A DNA stretch of 64,000 nucleotides from UBA7672 sp031419455 (GTDB lineage: Bacteria; Pseudomonadota; Alphaproteobacteria; Caulobacterales; Hyphomonadaceae), in contig JANOKS010000071.1 in assembly GCA_031419455.1 (NCBI GenBank), positions 1-64,000 of the forward strand, written 5' to 3'. Made by a program: the position numbers and the translations under genes. The notes beneath the pieces are model-generated. The model worked only from the letters and a program-made list of their open reading frames with translations. It had not been told where the DNA came from and ran no database searches. Numbering within the stretch: position 1 is the stretch's first letter; the number at the start of each line of letters is the position of its first letter. This document shows positions 15,718 through 25,389 of the stretch, one piece after another.

Positions 15718-17073
15718 ATGCCGACCAGCCCGCCCATGACGGGCGAGGCGCGCGTGACGGGAACCGATGGCGGCGGCGCCTTTGCAACGTTGCTCGGCGC
15801 CGAGATGAATCCTGCTGCAACGTCAGCGGCGCTCACGACGCTTCAGACATTCTCCACCACAGCACCTGCGCTGCAACTGCAGACCCTGGCGTCGTCGGAT
15901 ACGAATGATGGCGCAATCGCCGGCGTTGACCTGACAGCGGCCGCCAGCAACGCGGCCGCGAGCGCTGGCGTGGATGCCTCGGTGGCGCCGCCTGCAACAT
16001 TACCTGCCGCCTCGACCCAAGTTGATGGCGCGACGACGACTCTGCCCGTATCTGATACAGCCGCGCTGGCGCCCACCGCGATCCCGCCGCAGCAATCGTC
16101 AGCGGCAGTCGCTGCGGTGGCGACGATCCCAACCCTGTCGAAGACGACGGTCGCAGTGACGGACGCTGAACCTGAAGCCACGCAGCCTACCGCGGAGGCT
16201 ATCGCTGAAGGCGCTGCAACTTCATCGGGCGCTGTCCCTCCGACGCCCACCGGCACACTCACCGTGACGCCGGTCGTCATCGCTTCAGTCGCGCAGCCCT
16301 CGACTGAAACTGGCGCTGCGGTGTCGCCGCCAACGCTAGCGCCATCCGAAACCGCTCCCGCAACCGAAGCCGTCACACCGGATACAGCAGAGCCCGCCCC
16401 CGCCAACCCTGGCGGTCGCACGTCCGCCACGCAGACCCCGAACCAGCCAGCAGCGGCAACGGCAGCGCAGCCCACCGCGACCACCCAGACGGCTGATGCA
16501 GTGGCGGCCAAGCCGGACTTTGCCGCGATCCTTGCGTCCCAGTCGGCGCAAGCCCCGGACGCCGGCACACAAACCACAAGCCAGACGAGCGAGACTGCGC
16601 GATCGACCCCGACTCCGGCGCCGGCGGCGCTGCAGTCGGCTCCAGTCGCGACGATCCAGGTCTACAACCGCATCATCGAGCGCGCCGATGGCCGTGCGCA
16701 GCGCTTTGAAATTCGCCTCGATCCAGCAGAACTTGGCCGCGTCGATGTGCGCATCGAGATCGGCGCCGACCGCAAGGTGCATGCGGTGCTCGCCGCCCAC
16801 GACAGCGCCGCCCTGTCGGACCTCATGCGTGGACAGCGTGCGCTTGAGCGCGCGCTGGCGGACGCCGGCATCGATCTTGCCGACAATGGCGTCCGCTTTG
16901 AACTCGCGCGCGACAATGGCAGCAACAGCGCCAACCAGCAGCGCGAGGGCGATGGCCGCCCGGCCCAGGCAAATGTCTGGCGGCGCTTCGACACCACCAT
17001 GCCGGCGACCGAGGATACCGCGGCCGCCGTGCAGCCAAGCTGGCGCCCGCAGCGACTTGATCTCGTGGCCTGA
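15718..17073 (+). CDS. fliK: flagellar hook-length control protein FliK
   Basis: A 451-residue secreted molecular ruler that measures hook length and switches export specificity through FlhB. The first 330 residues are low-complexity, rich in Ala, Thr, Pro and Val, as is normal for FliK. The conserved C-terminal domain follows: RFEIRLDPAELGRVDVRIEI and MRGQRALERALADAGIDL, the 'LDPxxLGxVxVxI' hook-length motif. Starts at 15640 (TTG) or 15691 would lengthen the protein, but 15640 lies at or before the predicted sigma54 transcript start. It is first in fliK-flgD-flgE; flgD begins 11 bases after its stop. Confidence 0.88.
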   Translation: MPTSPPMTGEARVTGTDGGGAFATLLGAEMNPAATSAALTTLQTFSTTAPALQLQTLASSDTNDGAIAGVDLTAAASNAAASAGVDASVAPPATLPAASTQVDGATTTLPVSDTAALAPTAIPPQQSSAAVAAVATIPTLSKTTVAVTDAEPEATQPTAEAIAEGAATSSGAVPPTPTGTLTVTPVVIASVAQPSTETGAAVSPPTLAPSETAPATEAVTPDTAEPAPANPGGRTSATQTPNQPAAATAAQPTATTQTADAVAAKPDFAAILASQSAQAPDAGTQTTSQTSETARSTPTPAPAALQSAPVATIQVYNRIIERADGRAQRFEIRLDPAELGRVDVRIEIGADRKVHAVLAAHDSAALSDLMRGQRALERALADAGIDLADNGVRFELARDNGSNSANQQREGDGRPAQANVWRRFDTTMPATEDTAAAVQPSWRPQRLDLVA

Positions 17074-17084
17074 AGGATTATCGC

Positions 17085-17756
17085 ATGACCGACGCCATTT
17101 CCTTCGTCCCCGTTCCGACCACCAAAGCAGGCGCCGGCACAGCCGCGTCGCAAGCCTCGCTGACCGACAATTTCGACACCTTCCTCACCATCCTGACCGC
17201 GCAGATCCAGAACCAGGATCCGCTCGAGCCGATGGACTCCTCGAAGTTCACTGACCAGCTGGTGCAGTTCTCCGGCGTCGAGCAGCAGATCAAGTCGAAC
17301 AAACAGCTCGAAGATCTTCTGGCCGCTACCTATTCCAGCGCCGGCGCCGCGCTGTCCGGCTATCTCGGCCAGCAGGCGGAAATCGACACCTCGGGCGCGC
17401 AGTTCACCGGCGAGCCGATCAACTGGCGCTACACCCTTCCCTCCGACGCCGCCAAGACCACGGTCACCGTCACCGATGCGTCGGGCCGCGTGCTCTATTC
17501 CAAGCCCGGCGAACTCGGCGCAAGCGCGCACGACTTTGAATGGGACGGCACGCTCAACAACGGCAAGACCGCTGAAGAGGGCCAGCCCTACTGGATCAGC
17601 GTGATCGCCGAGGATGCGAACGCGAAGTCCATCACGCCGGCGCATTCGCTCGTCACCACCATCACCGGCGTCGATCTCACCTATGGCGAGCCCGCGCTGA
17701 CCACCCCGGCCGGCGTCTACGCCTATGCCGACATCAAGCGGCTGATGCGCCAGTAG
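17085..17756 (+). CDS. flgD: flagellar hook capping protein FlgD
   Basis: A 223-residue scaffold that caps the growing hook and is discarded when it is finished. The N-terminal signature is FDTFLTILTAQIQNQDPLEP, then FTDQLVQFSGVEQQIKSN, both typical of FlgD. The C-terminal tudor/Ig-like part contains YTLPSDAAKTTVTVTDASG and HDFEWDGTLNNG. It lies between fliK and flgE on the same strand, matching its role as assembly partner of FlgE. Length is normal. Confidence 0.95.
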   Translation: MTDAISFVPVPTTKAGAGTAASQASLTDNFDTFLTILTAQIQNQDPLEPMDSSKFTDQLVQFSGVEQQIKSNKQLEDLLAATYSSAGAALSGYLGQQAEIDTSGAQFTGEPINWRYTLPSDAAKTTVTVTDASGRVLYSKPGELGASAHDFEWDGTLNNGKTAEEGQPYWISVIAEDANAKSITPAHSLVTTITGVDLTYGEPALTTPAGVYAYADIKRLMRQ

Positions 17757-17868
17757 CGCTCGACCGACGACTTCGACTGCGGCGCAGAAGCGCGCCGATC
17801 CGGGCTGCAAAGCAGCCGACCCAACCCGCACACGAACCAGGCCTTCGGGCCACCTGGGAGCTTCGACC

Positions 17869-19233
17869 ATGAGCATCAATTCCGCCATGCTAGCCGGCGC
17901 CGCCGGCATGCGCGCCAACGCCAGCGCCCTGGCCTCGATCTCCGACAACATCGCGAACGTGAACACGGTCGGCTTCAAGCGGCTTCGGACCGACTTCACG
18001 TCGCTGCTGAATTCGCAGAACCGCCAGACCACCTACAGCGCCGGCGGCGTCATCTCGCGCTCAAGCCCACTCATGACCGAGCAGGGCTCGGCGACCGCTT
18101 CAGCGGTTTCGACCCACCTTGCCGTGTCAGGCGACGGCATGTTCGTCGTGCGCGGCTGCAGCGACGACGCCACTGACCGCGATCCATACTACTACACACG
18201 CGCCGGCCAGTTCACGCCAGACGCTGACGGTTACCTGCAGAATGCCGCAGGCTATTACCTGCAAGGCTGGCCCGTCGATGCTTCGGGCGTGGTCAACGCC
18301 AACCCGACCGATCTCAACGCACTCGAAGCCGTTCGCGTCTCCGGCATCGCAGGCGGCGCTGAATCGACCGCGCGCGTTTCCCTGTCCGCCAACCTGCAAT
18401 CCTCGCAGGCGGTGTCTGCAGCGGCGGCGACCTATGACGCGACCGATCCCGCAAACAACATGGCGTCAGGCGCCGTGACGCCCGACTTCCAGGTTCCGAT
18501 CCAGGTCTATGACAGCCAGGGCGGCCTGCACACACTGACATTCTCCTTCCTGAAGCAGGGTCCGAACGCCTGGTACGCCGAGGTTAGCCTGCCCGCTGGC
18601 CAGGTCCAGGATGGAGCCCCGTTCGTCAACGGCCAGCTCGCCACGGGTGTCGTGACCTTCACCACTTTCGGCCAGCTTGATGCGGCAAACTCAACTCTGC
18701 CGCTGTCGGTGACAATCGGCGCCACGGGCGCTGGCGGCTCGGAATGGGACCCTGCCCTTGGCCTTGCGACGCAGACGCTGTCGCTCGACATGGGCGGACC
18801 GGGCGCGCCCGGCGGCCTCACCAACTATGACTCGCCGTCGGTGCTCGGCACCTCGCAGATCGACGGCACGCCGTTTGGCTCGCTGGCGTCGGTCGACGTG
18901 GACGATGATGGCTTCGTTACCGCCATCTTCACCAACGGCCTCACGCGGCGGATCTACCAGATCCCGCTGGCGACGTTCGGCAACACGAACGGCCTGCTGT
19001 CCGAACATGGCGGCATCTACCGCCTGGGACCGGACGCCGGCGCGCTATCGATGCGCGGCGCGGGCATGGGCGGCGCTGGAAACATCAAGTCGCGCGCGCT
19101 CGAATCGTCGACCGTCGATCTCGCCGAGGAATTCTCGCAACTCATCATGACCCAGCGCGCCTACTCGGCATCCTCCAAGATCATCACGACGGCGGACGAG
19201 ATGCTCGACGAGCTGATCAGGCTGAAGCGCTAA
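17869..19233 (+). CDS. flgE: flagellar hook protein FlgE
   Basis: A 454-residue hook subunit. The N-terminal axial motif is MSINSAMLAGAAGMRANASA with SDNIANVNTVGFKRLRT, and the C-terminal counterpart is SSTVDLAEEFSQLIMTQRAY with ADEMLDELIRLKR. Between them are the variable exposed D1/D2 domains. It is separated from flgD by 112 bases containing a small hairpin (GGCTGC, AAA, GCAGCC at 17803-17817), which might set relative expression. GGGAG lies eight bases before the ATG. Confidence 0.95.
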   Translation: MSINSAMLAGAAGMRANASALASISDNIANVNTVGFKRLRTDFTSLLNSQNRQTTYSAGGVISRSSPLMTEQGSATASAVSTHLAVSGDGMFVVRGCSDDATDRDPYYYTRAGQFTPDADGYLQNAAGYYLQGWPVDASGVVNANPTDLNALEAVRVSGIAGGAESTARVSLSANLQSSQAVSAAAATYDATDPANNMASGAVTPDFQVPIQVYDSQGGLHTLTFSFLKQGPNAWYAEVSLPAGQVQDGAPFVNGQLATGVVTFTTFGQLDAANSTLPLSVTIGATGAGGSEWDPALGLATQTLSLDMGGPGAPGGLTNYDSPSVLGTSQIDGTPFGSLASVDVDDDGFVTAIFTNGLTRRIYQIPLATFGNTNGLLSEHGGIYRLGPDAGALSMRGAGMGGAGNIKSRALESSTVDLAEEFSQLIMTQRAYSASSKIITTADEMLDELIRLKR

Positions 19234-19260
19234 TCGGGGAGATGAATGATCGTCCGTAGA

Positions 19261-19294
19261 CGGCAGGATTGCGATGCACGTCGCTATCCTGCCG
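19261..19294 (+). terminator. strong hairpin after flgE
   Basis: CGGCAGGAT at 19261-19269 pairs perfectly with ATCCTGCCG at 19286-19294, with an inner GCGA/TCGC pair extending the stem. No run of T follows, so it may be a Rho-dependent end or an mRNA-stabilising 3' structure rather than a classical intrinsic terminator. Confidence 0.5.
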
Positions 19295-19463
19295 ACGAGA
19301 CGGGATCAAACGGCGGAGCGCCGCCGCAAGTGTGACCAACGTCCTTAATGGGTGTTCCAATTTTGCAGATTGTTTCCACGAAACCGCGCGGTTGGCCTGA
19401 GCGTCACCTTAAACGCCAGTGCGTAAGGTCGGGCCAGGACTAAAGCAGCATATGGAGTCAACC

Positions 19464-19733
19464 ATGCTGAGCCAAACCGCTCACGGCGCGGCCGTCGTGG
19501 GACCCGACGGACGCACGATCACGCTCTCCGACCTCCCCTTGCCGGGGATCCAGCGGTGGGTCACGCGCCGCAAGGCGGAAGTCGTCGCGGCTGTCCATGG
19601 GGGACTGCTGTCGGCCGACGACGCCTGCGACCGCTACTCGCTGACGAAAGAGGAGTTCTCTGGCTGGGAGCGTCTCTATCAACGCCACGGCGTGAAGGGC
19701 CTTCGCACGACGCGTCTGCAGAACTACCGCTAG
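19464..19733 (+). CDS. sciP: CtrA inhibitory protein SciP (DUF1153)
   Basis: An 89-residue helix-turn-helix protein that in Caulobacter binds CtrA and keeps it from activating its promoters in G1 cells. Diagnostic segments are VVGPDGRTITLSDLPLPG, RWVTRRKAEVVAAVHGGLLS, DACDRYSLTKEEFSGW and the C-terminal GLRTTRLQNYR. The ATG used has GGAG six bases upstream; an ATG four codons earlier is possible. It is a single gene between flgE and fliF, which places a CtrA modulator inside a CtrA-regulated flagellar locus. Confidence 0.93.
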   Translation: MLSQTAHGAAVVGPDGRTITLSDLPLPGIQRWVTRRKAEVVAAVHGGLLSADDACDRYSLTKEEFSGWERLYQRHGVKGLRTTRLQNYR

Positions 19734-19788
19734 ACTCGACCAGGCGCCGTCCCGGGGCAATTCGGGAGGGGCGGCGCGCCTGCTGTTC

Positions 19789-19804
19789 TTAAGGTTTCGC
19801 TAAC
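19789..19804 (+). promoter_or_regulatory. CtrA-like box upstream of fliF
   Basis: TTAA, seven bases (GGTTTCG), CTAAC matches the CtrA consensus TTAA-N7-TTAA at seven of eight half-site positions and sits about 100 bases before the fliF start. In Caulobacter the fliF operon is a CtrA-activated class II flagellar operon, so the location fits. Assignment rests on motif and context only. Confidence 0.6.
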
Positions 19805-19900
19805 AACTTCGTTCGCGAGTCTTAAGACGCCATTTACCACGCACTGGGAATTTCCTGCCTAGTCGCAAATCGCGGCGCAGGCAGTTTTTTCCGGGCGGGC

Positions 19901-21673
19901 ATGGCCGACACCAAACCAGATGATCCCAAGGGACTGATCGGCCAGCTGGCCCGATCCGGCCGTATGCGCATTGCAGCGGCGCTTGTCGTCGTCGCCCTTG
20001 TGGGCGGTGGGCTGGGCGTCATCATGCTCCAGGGCGGCGAGAGCGGAAAGAAGCTCCTCTTCTCCGGACTAGACCTCGAGGAAGCCGCCGAGATCAGCGG
20101 CAAGCTCGATACGGCCGGCGTCTCCTACTCCATCGAGGGCGGCGGCTCAGCCATCTTCGTGGACGCCGCCAAGGTCGAAGACGCCCGGATGATGCTGTCC
20201 GAGCAGGGCCTGCCCACGCGCGGCTCGGTCGGCTGGGAAATCTTCGACAAGTCCGACGCGCTGGGCGAGACTCAGTTCGTCCTCAACATCAAGAAGATGC
20301 GGGCCATGGAGGGCGAGCTTGAACGCTCGATCGGCTCCTATGACATGGTCCAGTCGGCCAAGGTCCACCTGTCGATCCCGGACAGGCCGCTGTTCCAGCA
20401 GAATTCCGACAAGCCCAAGGCCGCCGTCGTCATCAAGCTGACCGGCAACATGATGCCGGGCGAGAAAGTCCGCGCGATCCGCAACCTGGTGTCCTCTCAG
20501 GTCCCCGGCCTCAGCGTCGACGCCGTGACGGTCACCAGCACGGACGGGCGGCTTCTGGCTGCCGCTTCCGACGAATCCGGCTCCGCTGCCGGCGGCGGCA
20601 CGAATGGCGACGAACGCCGCTATTCCATGGAGGAAAGCTACCGGAAGAAGGTTCTCGATGTGATCGAGAACATCGCCGGTCCAGGCGCCGCCAAGGTGAC
20701 GGTTTCCATCGACGCCGACTTCAACCGGGTCACCCAGAGCTCCGAAACCTTCGATCCGGACAGCCGCGTTGTCCGCTCCGAAACCACGGTCGAGGACAGC
20801 TCGTCGAACTCCGATCTCGCCCCGGGCGACGAAACGACCGTCGCCAACAACGTACCCACCGGCGCAGATCCCGCCGCAACTCCCCTTCCCACCAGCCAGT
20901 CGCAGACGAACCGCACCGAAGCCACGATCAACTACGAGATGGACAAGACCGTCCGCACCGAAGTGATCGAAGGTGGTGCAATCAAGCGGCTGTCCGTCGC
21001 CGTAGCCCTCGACCAGGTGCGGATCGCCGGCGTCGAGGGCGCGCCCGCCACCTGGCAGGATCGCGCGCCGGAAGAGATCGCGCGCGTCACGGCGCTGGTG
21101 AAATCCGCTGTCCTGTTCAACGAACAGCGCGGCGACGTGGTCACGGTCGAAAGCACCGCCTTCGCCCGGCCCGACACCTCGATGGATGGCGCAGCCGCAC
21201 CGGGACCGTTCGATCTCGACAAGTTCGACCTCGTCCGCATCGGCGAAATCCTCGCGCTTGCACTGACGGCGCTTGCCCTAGTGTTCTTCGTCCTGCGCCC
21301 GCTGATCTCGGGGCTTTTCACGAAGCCGGAGCTGGAAAACCTGCCGCCGGAAATACAGGCGCTGAAGGGCGCCAAGCGCGCCAAGGCGATCGCGGCCCAC
21401 CAGGCCCAGCAAATCATCGTGATGCAACAACGCATGGGCGGCGGCGAAACCACCATTCACCACAGCGGCGCGATGCCGGAAGGCAAGACCGTCAATTTCG
21501 AGCTGTCGACGCCCGACCGTCTCGACGCCGGCATTGATGTGGCCCGCATCTCCGGTCAGGTGAAAGCGTCGTCGATCAAGAAAATCTCCGAAGTCGTCGC
21601 CAGCCACCCCGATGAGTCGATCGCGATCATCCGGTCCTGGCTTGCTGAAGAGCCAACGGATCGCGCGGCATGA
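19901..21673 (+). CDS. fliF: flagellar MS-ring protein FliF
   Basis: A 590-residue inner-membrane protein that forms the MS ring, the base on which the rotor and export gate assemble. The first membrane helix lies near residues 25-45 (IAAALVVVALVGGGLGVIML) and the second around 450-470 (ALALTALALVFFVLRP). The periplasmic secretin-like ring domains lie between (RAMEGELERSIGSYDMVQSAKVHLSIP). The C-terminal cytoplasmic tail binds FliG. It heads the run fliF-fliG-fliH-fliN-flbD. Its stop overlaps the fliG ATG by four bases. Confidence 0.96.
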   Translation: MADTKPDDPKGLIGQLARSGRMRIAAALVVVALVGGGLGVIMLQGGESGKKLLFSGLDLEEAAEISGKLDTAGVSYSIEGGGSAIFVDAAKVEDARMMLSEQGLPTRGSVGWEIFDKSDALGETQFVLNIKKMRAMEGELERSIGSYDMVQSAKVHLSIPDRPLFQQNSDKPKAAVVIKLTGNMMPGEKVRAIRNLVSSQVPGLSVDAVTVTSTDGRLLAAASDESGSAAGGGTNGDERRYSMEESYRKKVLDVIENIAGPGAAKVTVSIDADFNRVTQSSETFDPDSRVVRSETTVEDSSSNSDLAPGDETTVANNVPTGADPAATPLPTSQSQTNRTEATINYEMDKTVRTEVIEGGAIKRLSVAVALDQVRIAGVEGAPATWQDRAPEEIARVTALVKSAVLFNEQRGDVVTVESTAFARPDTSMDGAAAPGPFDLDKFDLVRIGEILALALTALALVFFVLRPLISGLFTKPELENLPPEIQALKGAKRAKAIAAHQAQQIIVMQQRMGGGETTIHHSGAMPEGKTVNFELSTPDRLDAGIDVARISGQVKASSIKKISEVVASHPDESIAIIRSWLAEEPTDRAA

Positions 21674-22797
21674 GCAAGAGCGCCGCCCTGCAGAAACAAA
21701 CGGCCGATGCGCCGCCTGACGCCCCCGCTGCGCCTGCGCCCCCGCAGCGCGATGACGTCAGCGCCGATACCAACCGCCGCATTGTCGAGACGATAAGCAC
21801 CGTCGCCGGAATGCATGGCTCGGAAAAGGCAGCGATCCTGCTGCTCGCTCTGGGTGAAGACGCCAAGCCCGTCTGGGACAAGCTGGACGATGACGAGCTG
21901 CGCGAGATTTCAGCTGCGATGTCGAATCTCGGCCCCGTCAGGGCGGAAACGGTTGAATACCTGATCAAGGATTTCGTGAACCGCCTGTCGGGCTCCGGCG
22001 CCGTCACCGGTTCCTACGATCAGACCCATCGCCTGCTGCTGCAGTTCCTGCCGCGCGAAAAAGTGGATGCGCTGATGGAGGAACTGCGCGGCCCTGCCGG
22101 CCGCACGATGTGGGACAAGCTTGCCAACGTGAACGAGCAGGTGCTCGCGAACTATCTCAAGAACGAATACCCGCAGACGGTTTCGGTCATCCTCTCCAAG
22201 ATCAAGACAGAACACTCGGCGCGCGTCCTCACGGCCCTGCCTCCGGAATTCTCGCTGGAAGTGATCCAGCGCATGCTGCGCATGGAGCCGGTGCAGCGCG
22301 ACATCCTGGAAAAGATTGAATCGACGCTGCGCAACGAGTTCATGACCAACCTGGCGCGCACGTCCAAGCGCGACAGCCATGAGCAGATGGCCTCGATCTT
22401 CAACAATTTCGACCGCCAGACCGAGGGGCGTTTCATGTCGCTCCTCGAAAACAACAACAAGGACGCGGCCGACAAGATCCGCTCGCTCATGTTCGTGTTC
22501 GAGGATCTCGCGAAGCTCGATCCAGGCGGCGTGCAGACGCTGCTGCGCAACATCGACAAGAACAAACTGGGCCTCGCGCTCAAGGGCGCCAATGACGAGA
22601 TGCGCAATTTGTTCATGTCCAACATGTCCGAACGCGCGGCCAAGATCATGCGCGACGACATGGCCGCGATGGGGCCGGTCAAGCTGAAGGACGTCGAAGC
22701 CGCCCAGCAGGAAATGGTCGTGGTCGCCAAGGCGTTGGCCGACCGCGGCGAGATCATGCTCGCCGAGAGCGGCGGCCAGGACGAGTTGATCTATTGA
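21670..22797 (+). CDS. fliG: flagellar motor switch protein FliG
   Basis: A 375-residue C-ring subunit that contacts MotA and generates torque. Recognisable blocks are GSEKAAILLLALGEDAKPVW near the start, LANYLKNEYPQTVSVILSK, and FVFEDLAKLDPGGVQTLLRN with NMSERAAKIMRDDMAAMGP, carrying the charged torque-helix residues. The first 40 residues are an alanine- and proline-rich tail not needed for the fold. Translation is coupled at both ends: ATGA overlap with fliF, and TGATG with fliH. Confidence 0.96.
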   Translation: MSKSAALQKQTADAPPDAPAAPAPPQRDDVSADTNRRIVETISTVAGMHGSEKAAILLLALGEDAKPVWDKLDDDELREISAAMSNLGPVRAETVEYLIKDFVNRLSGSGAVTGSYDQTHRLLLQFLPREKVDALMEELRGPAGRTMWDKLANVNEQVLANYLKNEYPQTVSVILSKIKTEHSARVLTALPPEFSLEVIQRMLRMEPVQRDILEKIESTLRNEFMTNLARTSKRDSHEQMASIFNNFDRQTEGRFMSLLENNNKDAADKIRSLMFVFEDLAKLDPGGVQTLLRNIDKNKLGLALKGANDEMRNLFMSNMSERAAKIMRDDMAAMGPVKLKDVEAAQQEMVVVAKALADRGEIMLAESGGQDELIY

Positions 22798-23426
22798 TGA
22801 CCCAGACATCCCCCTTTCTGTTTGCCACCGAGTTCAGCGCCGACGGCGATGTGCTGTCCGGCCCTGCGCGCAAGTATTTCTCGCGCGAGGAAACCGACCA
22901 GCTGGCTGCCAAGGCGCGCGCCGAGGGCGAGTCCCGCGCCAAGCAGGCGACGGAAGCCAAGGGCTTCGCTTCGGTGGACCGAATCGTTGTCACGCTGGCG
23001 CCGGTCGCAGCCCAGCTCTCCGCCGTCGCCGAACAGCTGCGCGCGGAGGCAGCCGAACTCGCCATGATCGCGGCCAAGCGCATCGCCGGCGCAGCCCTCG
23101 ACCGGCACGGCGAGGAGACCGCAGCAGCAGCCATCGCCGATGTGATCCGCCAGCTCAAGCTCAATCCCGCCATCACCGTGGCCATCGCGCCGGACTCGAT
23201 CCCTGCTGTCGAGCGCCGCCTCGAACAGCTGCGCGCCAAGGGTGTCGGCGCCAGCGTCTCCTTCGCGCCCGATCCAAAAGCCAAGCCCGGCGACTGGCGC
23301 GTGGAATGGGCCGATGGCGCGAGCGGATTCAGCCGCGACGCCGTCGAAGCCGCCATCGACAAGATCATCACTTCCCGCCTGCAGGACCCTGTGGCCCCGC
23401 AGCTCGACCTTTTTTCCGCCGCGTAG
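22797..23426 (+). CDS. fliH: flagellar assembly protein FliH (ATPase regulator)
   Basis: A 209-residue protein located between fliG and fliN, where FliH belongs. The N-terminus is short (TQTSPFLFATEFSADGDVL). A long charged helix (YFSREETDQLAAKARAEGESRAKQ, split) carries the A/G-rich repeats typical of FliH, and the C-terminal half (VADVIRQLKLNPAITVAIAP, DWRVEWADGASGFSRDAVEAA) resembles the FliH/V-ATPase E-subunit domain. It would hold and regulate FliI, which is encoded at 37.4-38.8 kb. Sequence conservation is low, so context carries weight. Confidence 0.85.
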   Translation: MTQTSPFLFATEFSADGDVLSGPARKYFSREETDQLAAKARAEGESRAKQATEAKGFASVDRIVVTLAPVAAQLSAVAEQLRAEAAELAMIAAKRIAGAALDRHGEETAAAAIADVIRQLKLNPAITVAIAPDSIPAVERRLEQLRAKGVGASVSFAPDPKAKPGDWRVEWADGASGFSRDAVEAAIDKIITSRLQDPVAPQLDLFSAA

Positions 23427-23432
23427 GACATC

Positions 23433-23786
23433 ATGAGCAGCAATGACCTGAACTTGCCGGATCTCGCCCAGGGCGGCGTCACCGCCCCGCGGAAAGCGAG
23501 CGTCCAGACTTCGGAGACCTTCGAGGCGCGCGACAAGATCGCGGCGGATCTCAAGCCTGTCTTCGATGTGCCGGTTTCCGTGCAGGCCGTGATCGGACGC
23601 ACGACAATCGAAGTCTCGAAGCTTCTCGAACTTACCGAGGGCTCGGTGCTGGAACTCGACCGGCGCGTCGGCGAAGCCATCGATATCTATGTGAACTCGC
23701 GTCTGGTTGCGCGCGGAGAAGTGGTCGTCGTCGATGATCGCCTGGGCGTGACCATGACGGAAATCATCAAGAACTCGGACGCCTGA
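23433..23786 (+). CDS. fliN: flagellar motor switch protein FliN
   Basis: A 117-residue C-ring protein. The SpoA domain is clear: VFDVPVSVQAVIGRTTIEVS, then LLELTEGSVLELDRRVGEAI and VARGEVVVVDDRLGVTMTEI. FliN forms the lower C ring and docks FliH. It starts six bases after fliH and is followed ten bases later by flbD, consistent with one operon. Confidence 0.95.
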   Translation: MSSNDLNLPDLAQGGVTAPRKASVQTSETFEARDKIAADLKPVFDVPVSVQAVIGRTTIEVSKLLELTEGSVLELDRRVGEAIDIYVNSRLVARGEVVVVDDRLGVTMTEIIKNSDA

Positions 23787-23796
23787 AGGAAAACCC

Positions 23797-25167
<1,371 letters not shown>

Positions 25168-25218
25168 TAGATGCTCGTGAAATGCTTCTCTCATCTTCAA
25201 CCGAAGGGCGTTCGTCGC

Positions 25219-25346
25219 GCCCCTCTCCCCCTTGTGGGGAGAGGGTGGGGTGAGGGGGGCTTCTCCACCGGCGACATGATCGGGCAACTCACACGCGGAG
25301 CCGCCCCCCACTCCCTACCCTCTCCCCACAAGGGGGAGAGGGGGCT
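25219..25346. repeat. long palindromic REP-like element between flbD and flhA
   Basis: Two 40-46 base arms, each built on CCCTCTCCCC...TTGTGGGGAGAGGG, face each other across about 40 bases (arms 25219-25260 and 25300-25346). Each arm is itself palindromic. The element fills most of the 222-base gap inside an apparent operon. The same family is found inside uvrC at 49388-49514. Confidence 0.85.
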
Positions 25347-25389
25347 CGCGGCTCTTCCCGTGACCCAACTCAAATCTGGTGTCGCGTAG

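Noticed and set aside
17803..17817. Sigma54 promoter before flgE overlapping the GGCTGC hairpin
   Set aside because: GG and GC are ten bases apart, but the surrounding bases depart from consensus at most positions; the hairpin explains the symmetry better.
16662..18032. 456-codon minus-strand frame opposite fliK, flgD and flgE
   Set aside because: Antisense shadow of three clearly identified flagellar genes; no homologous motifs.
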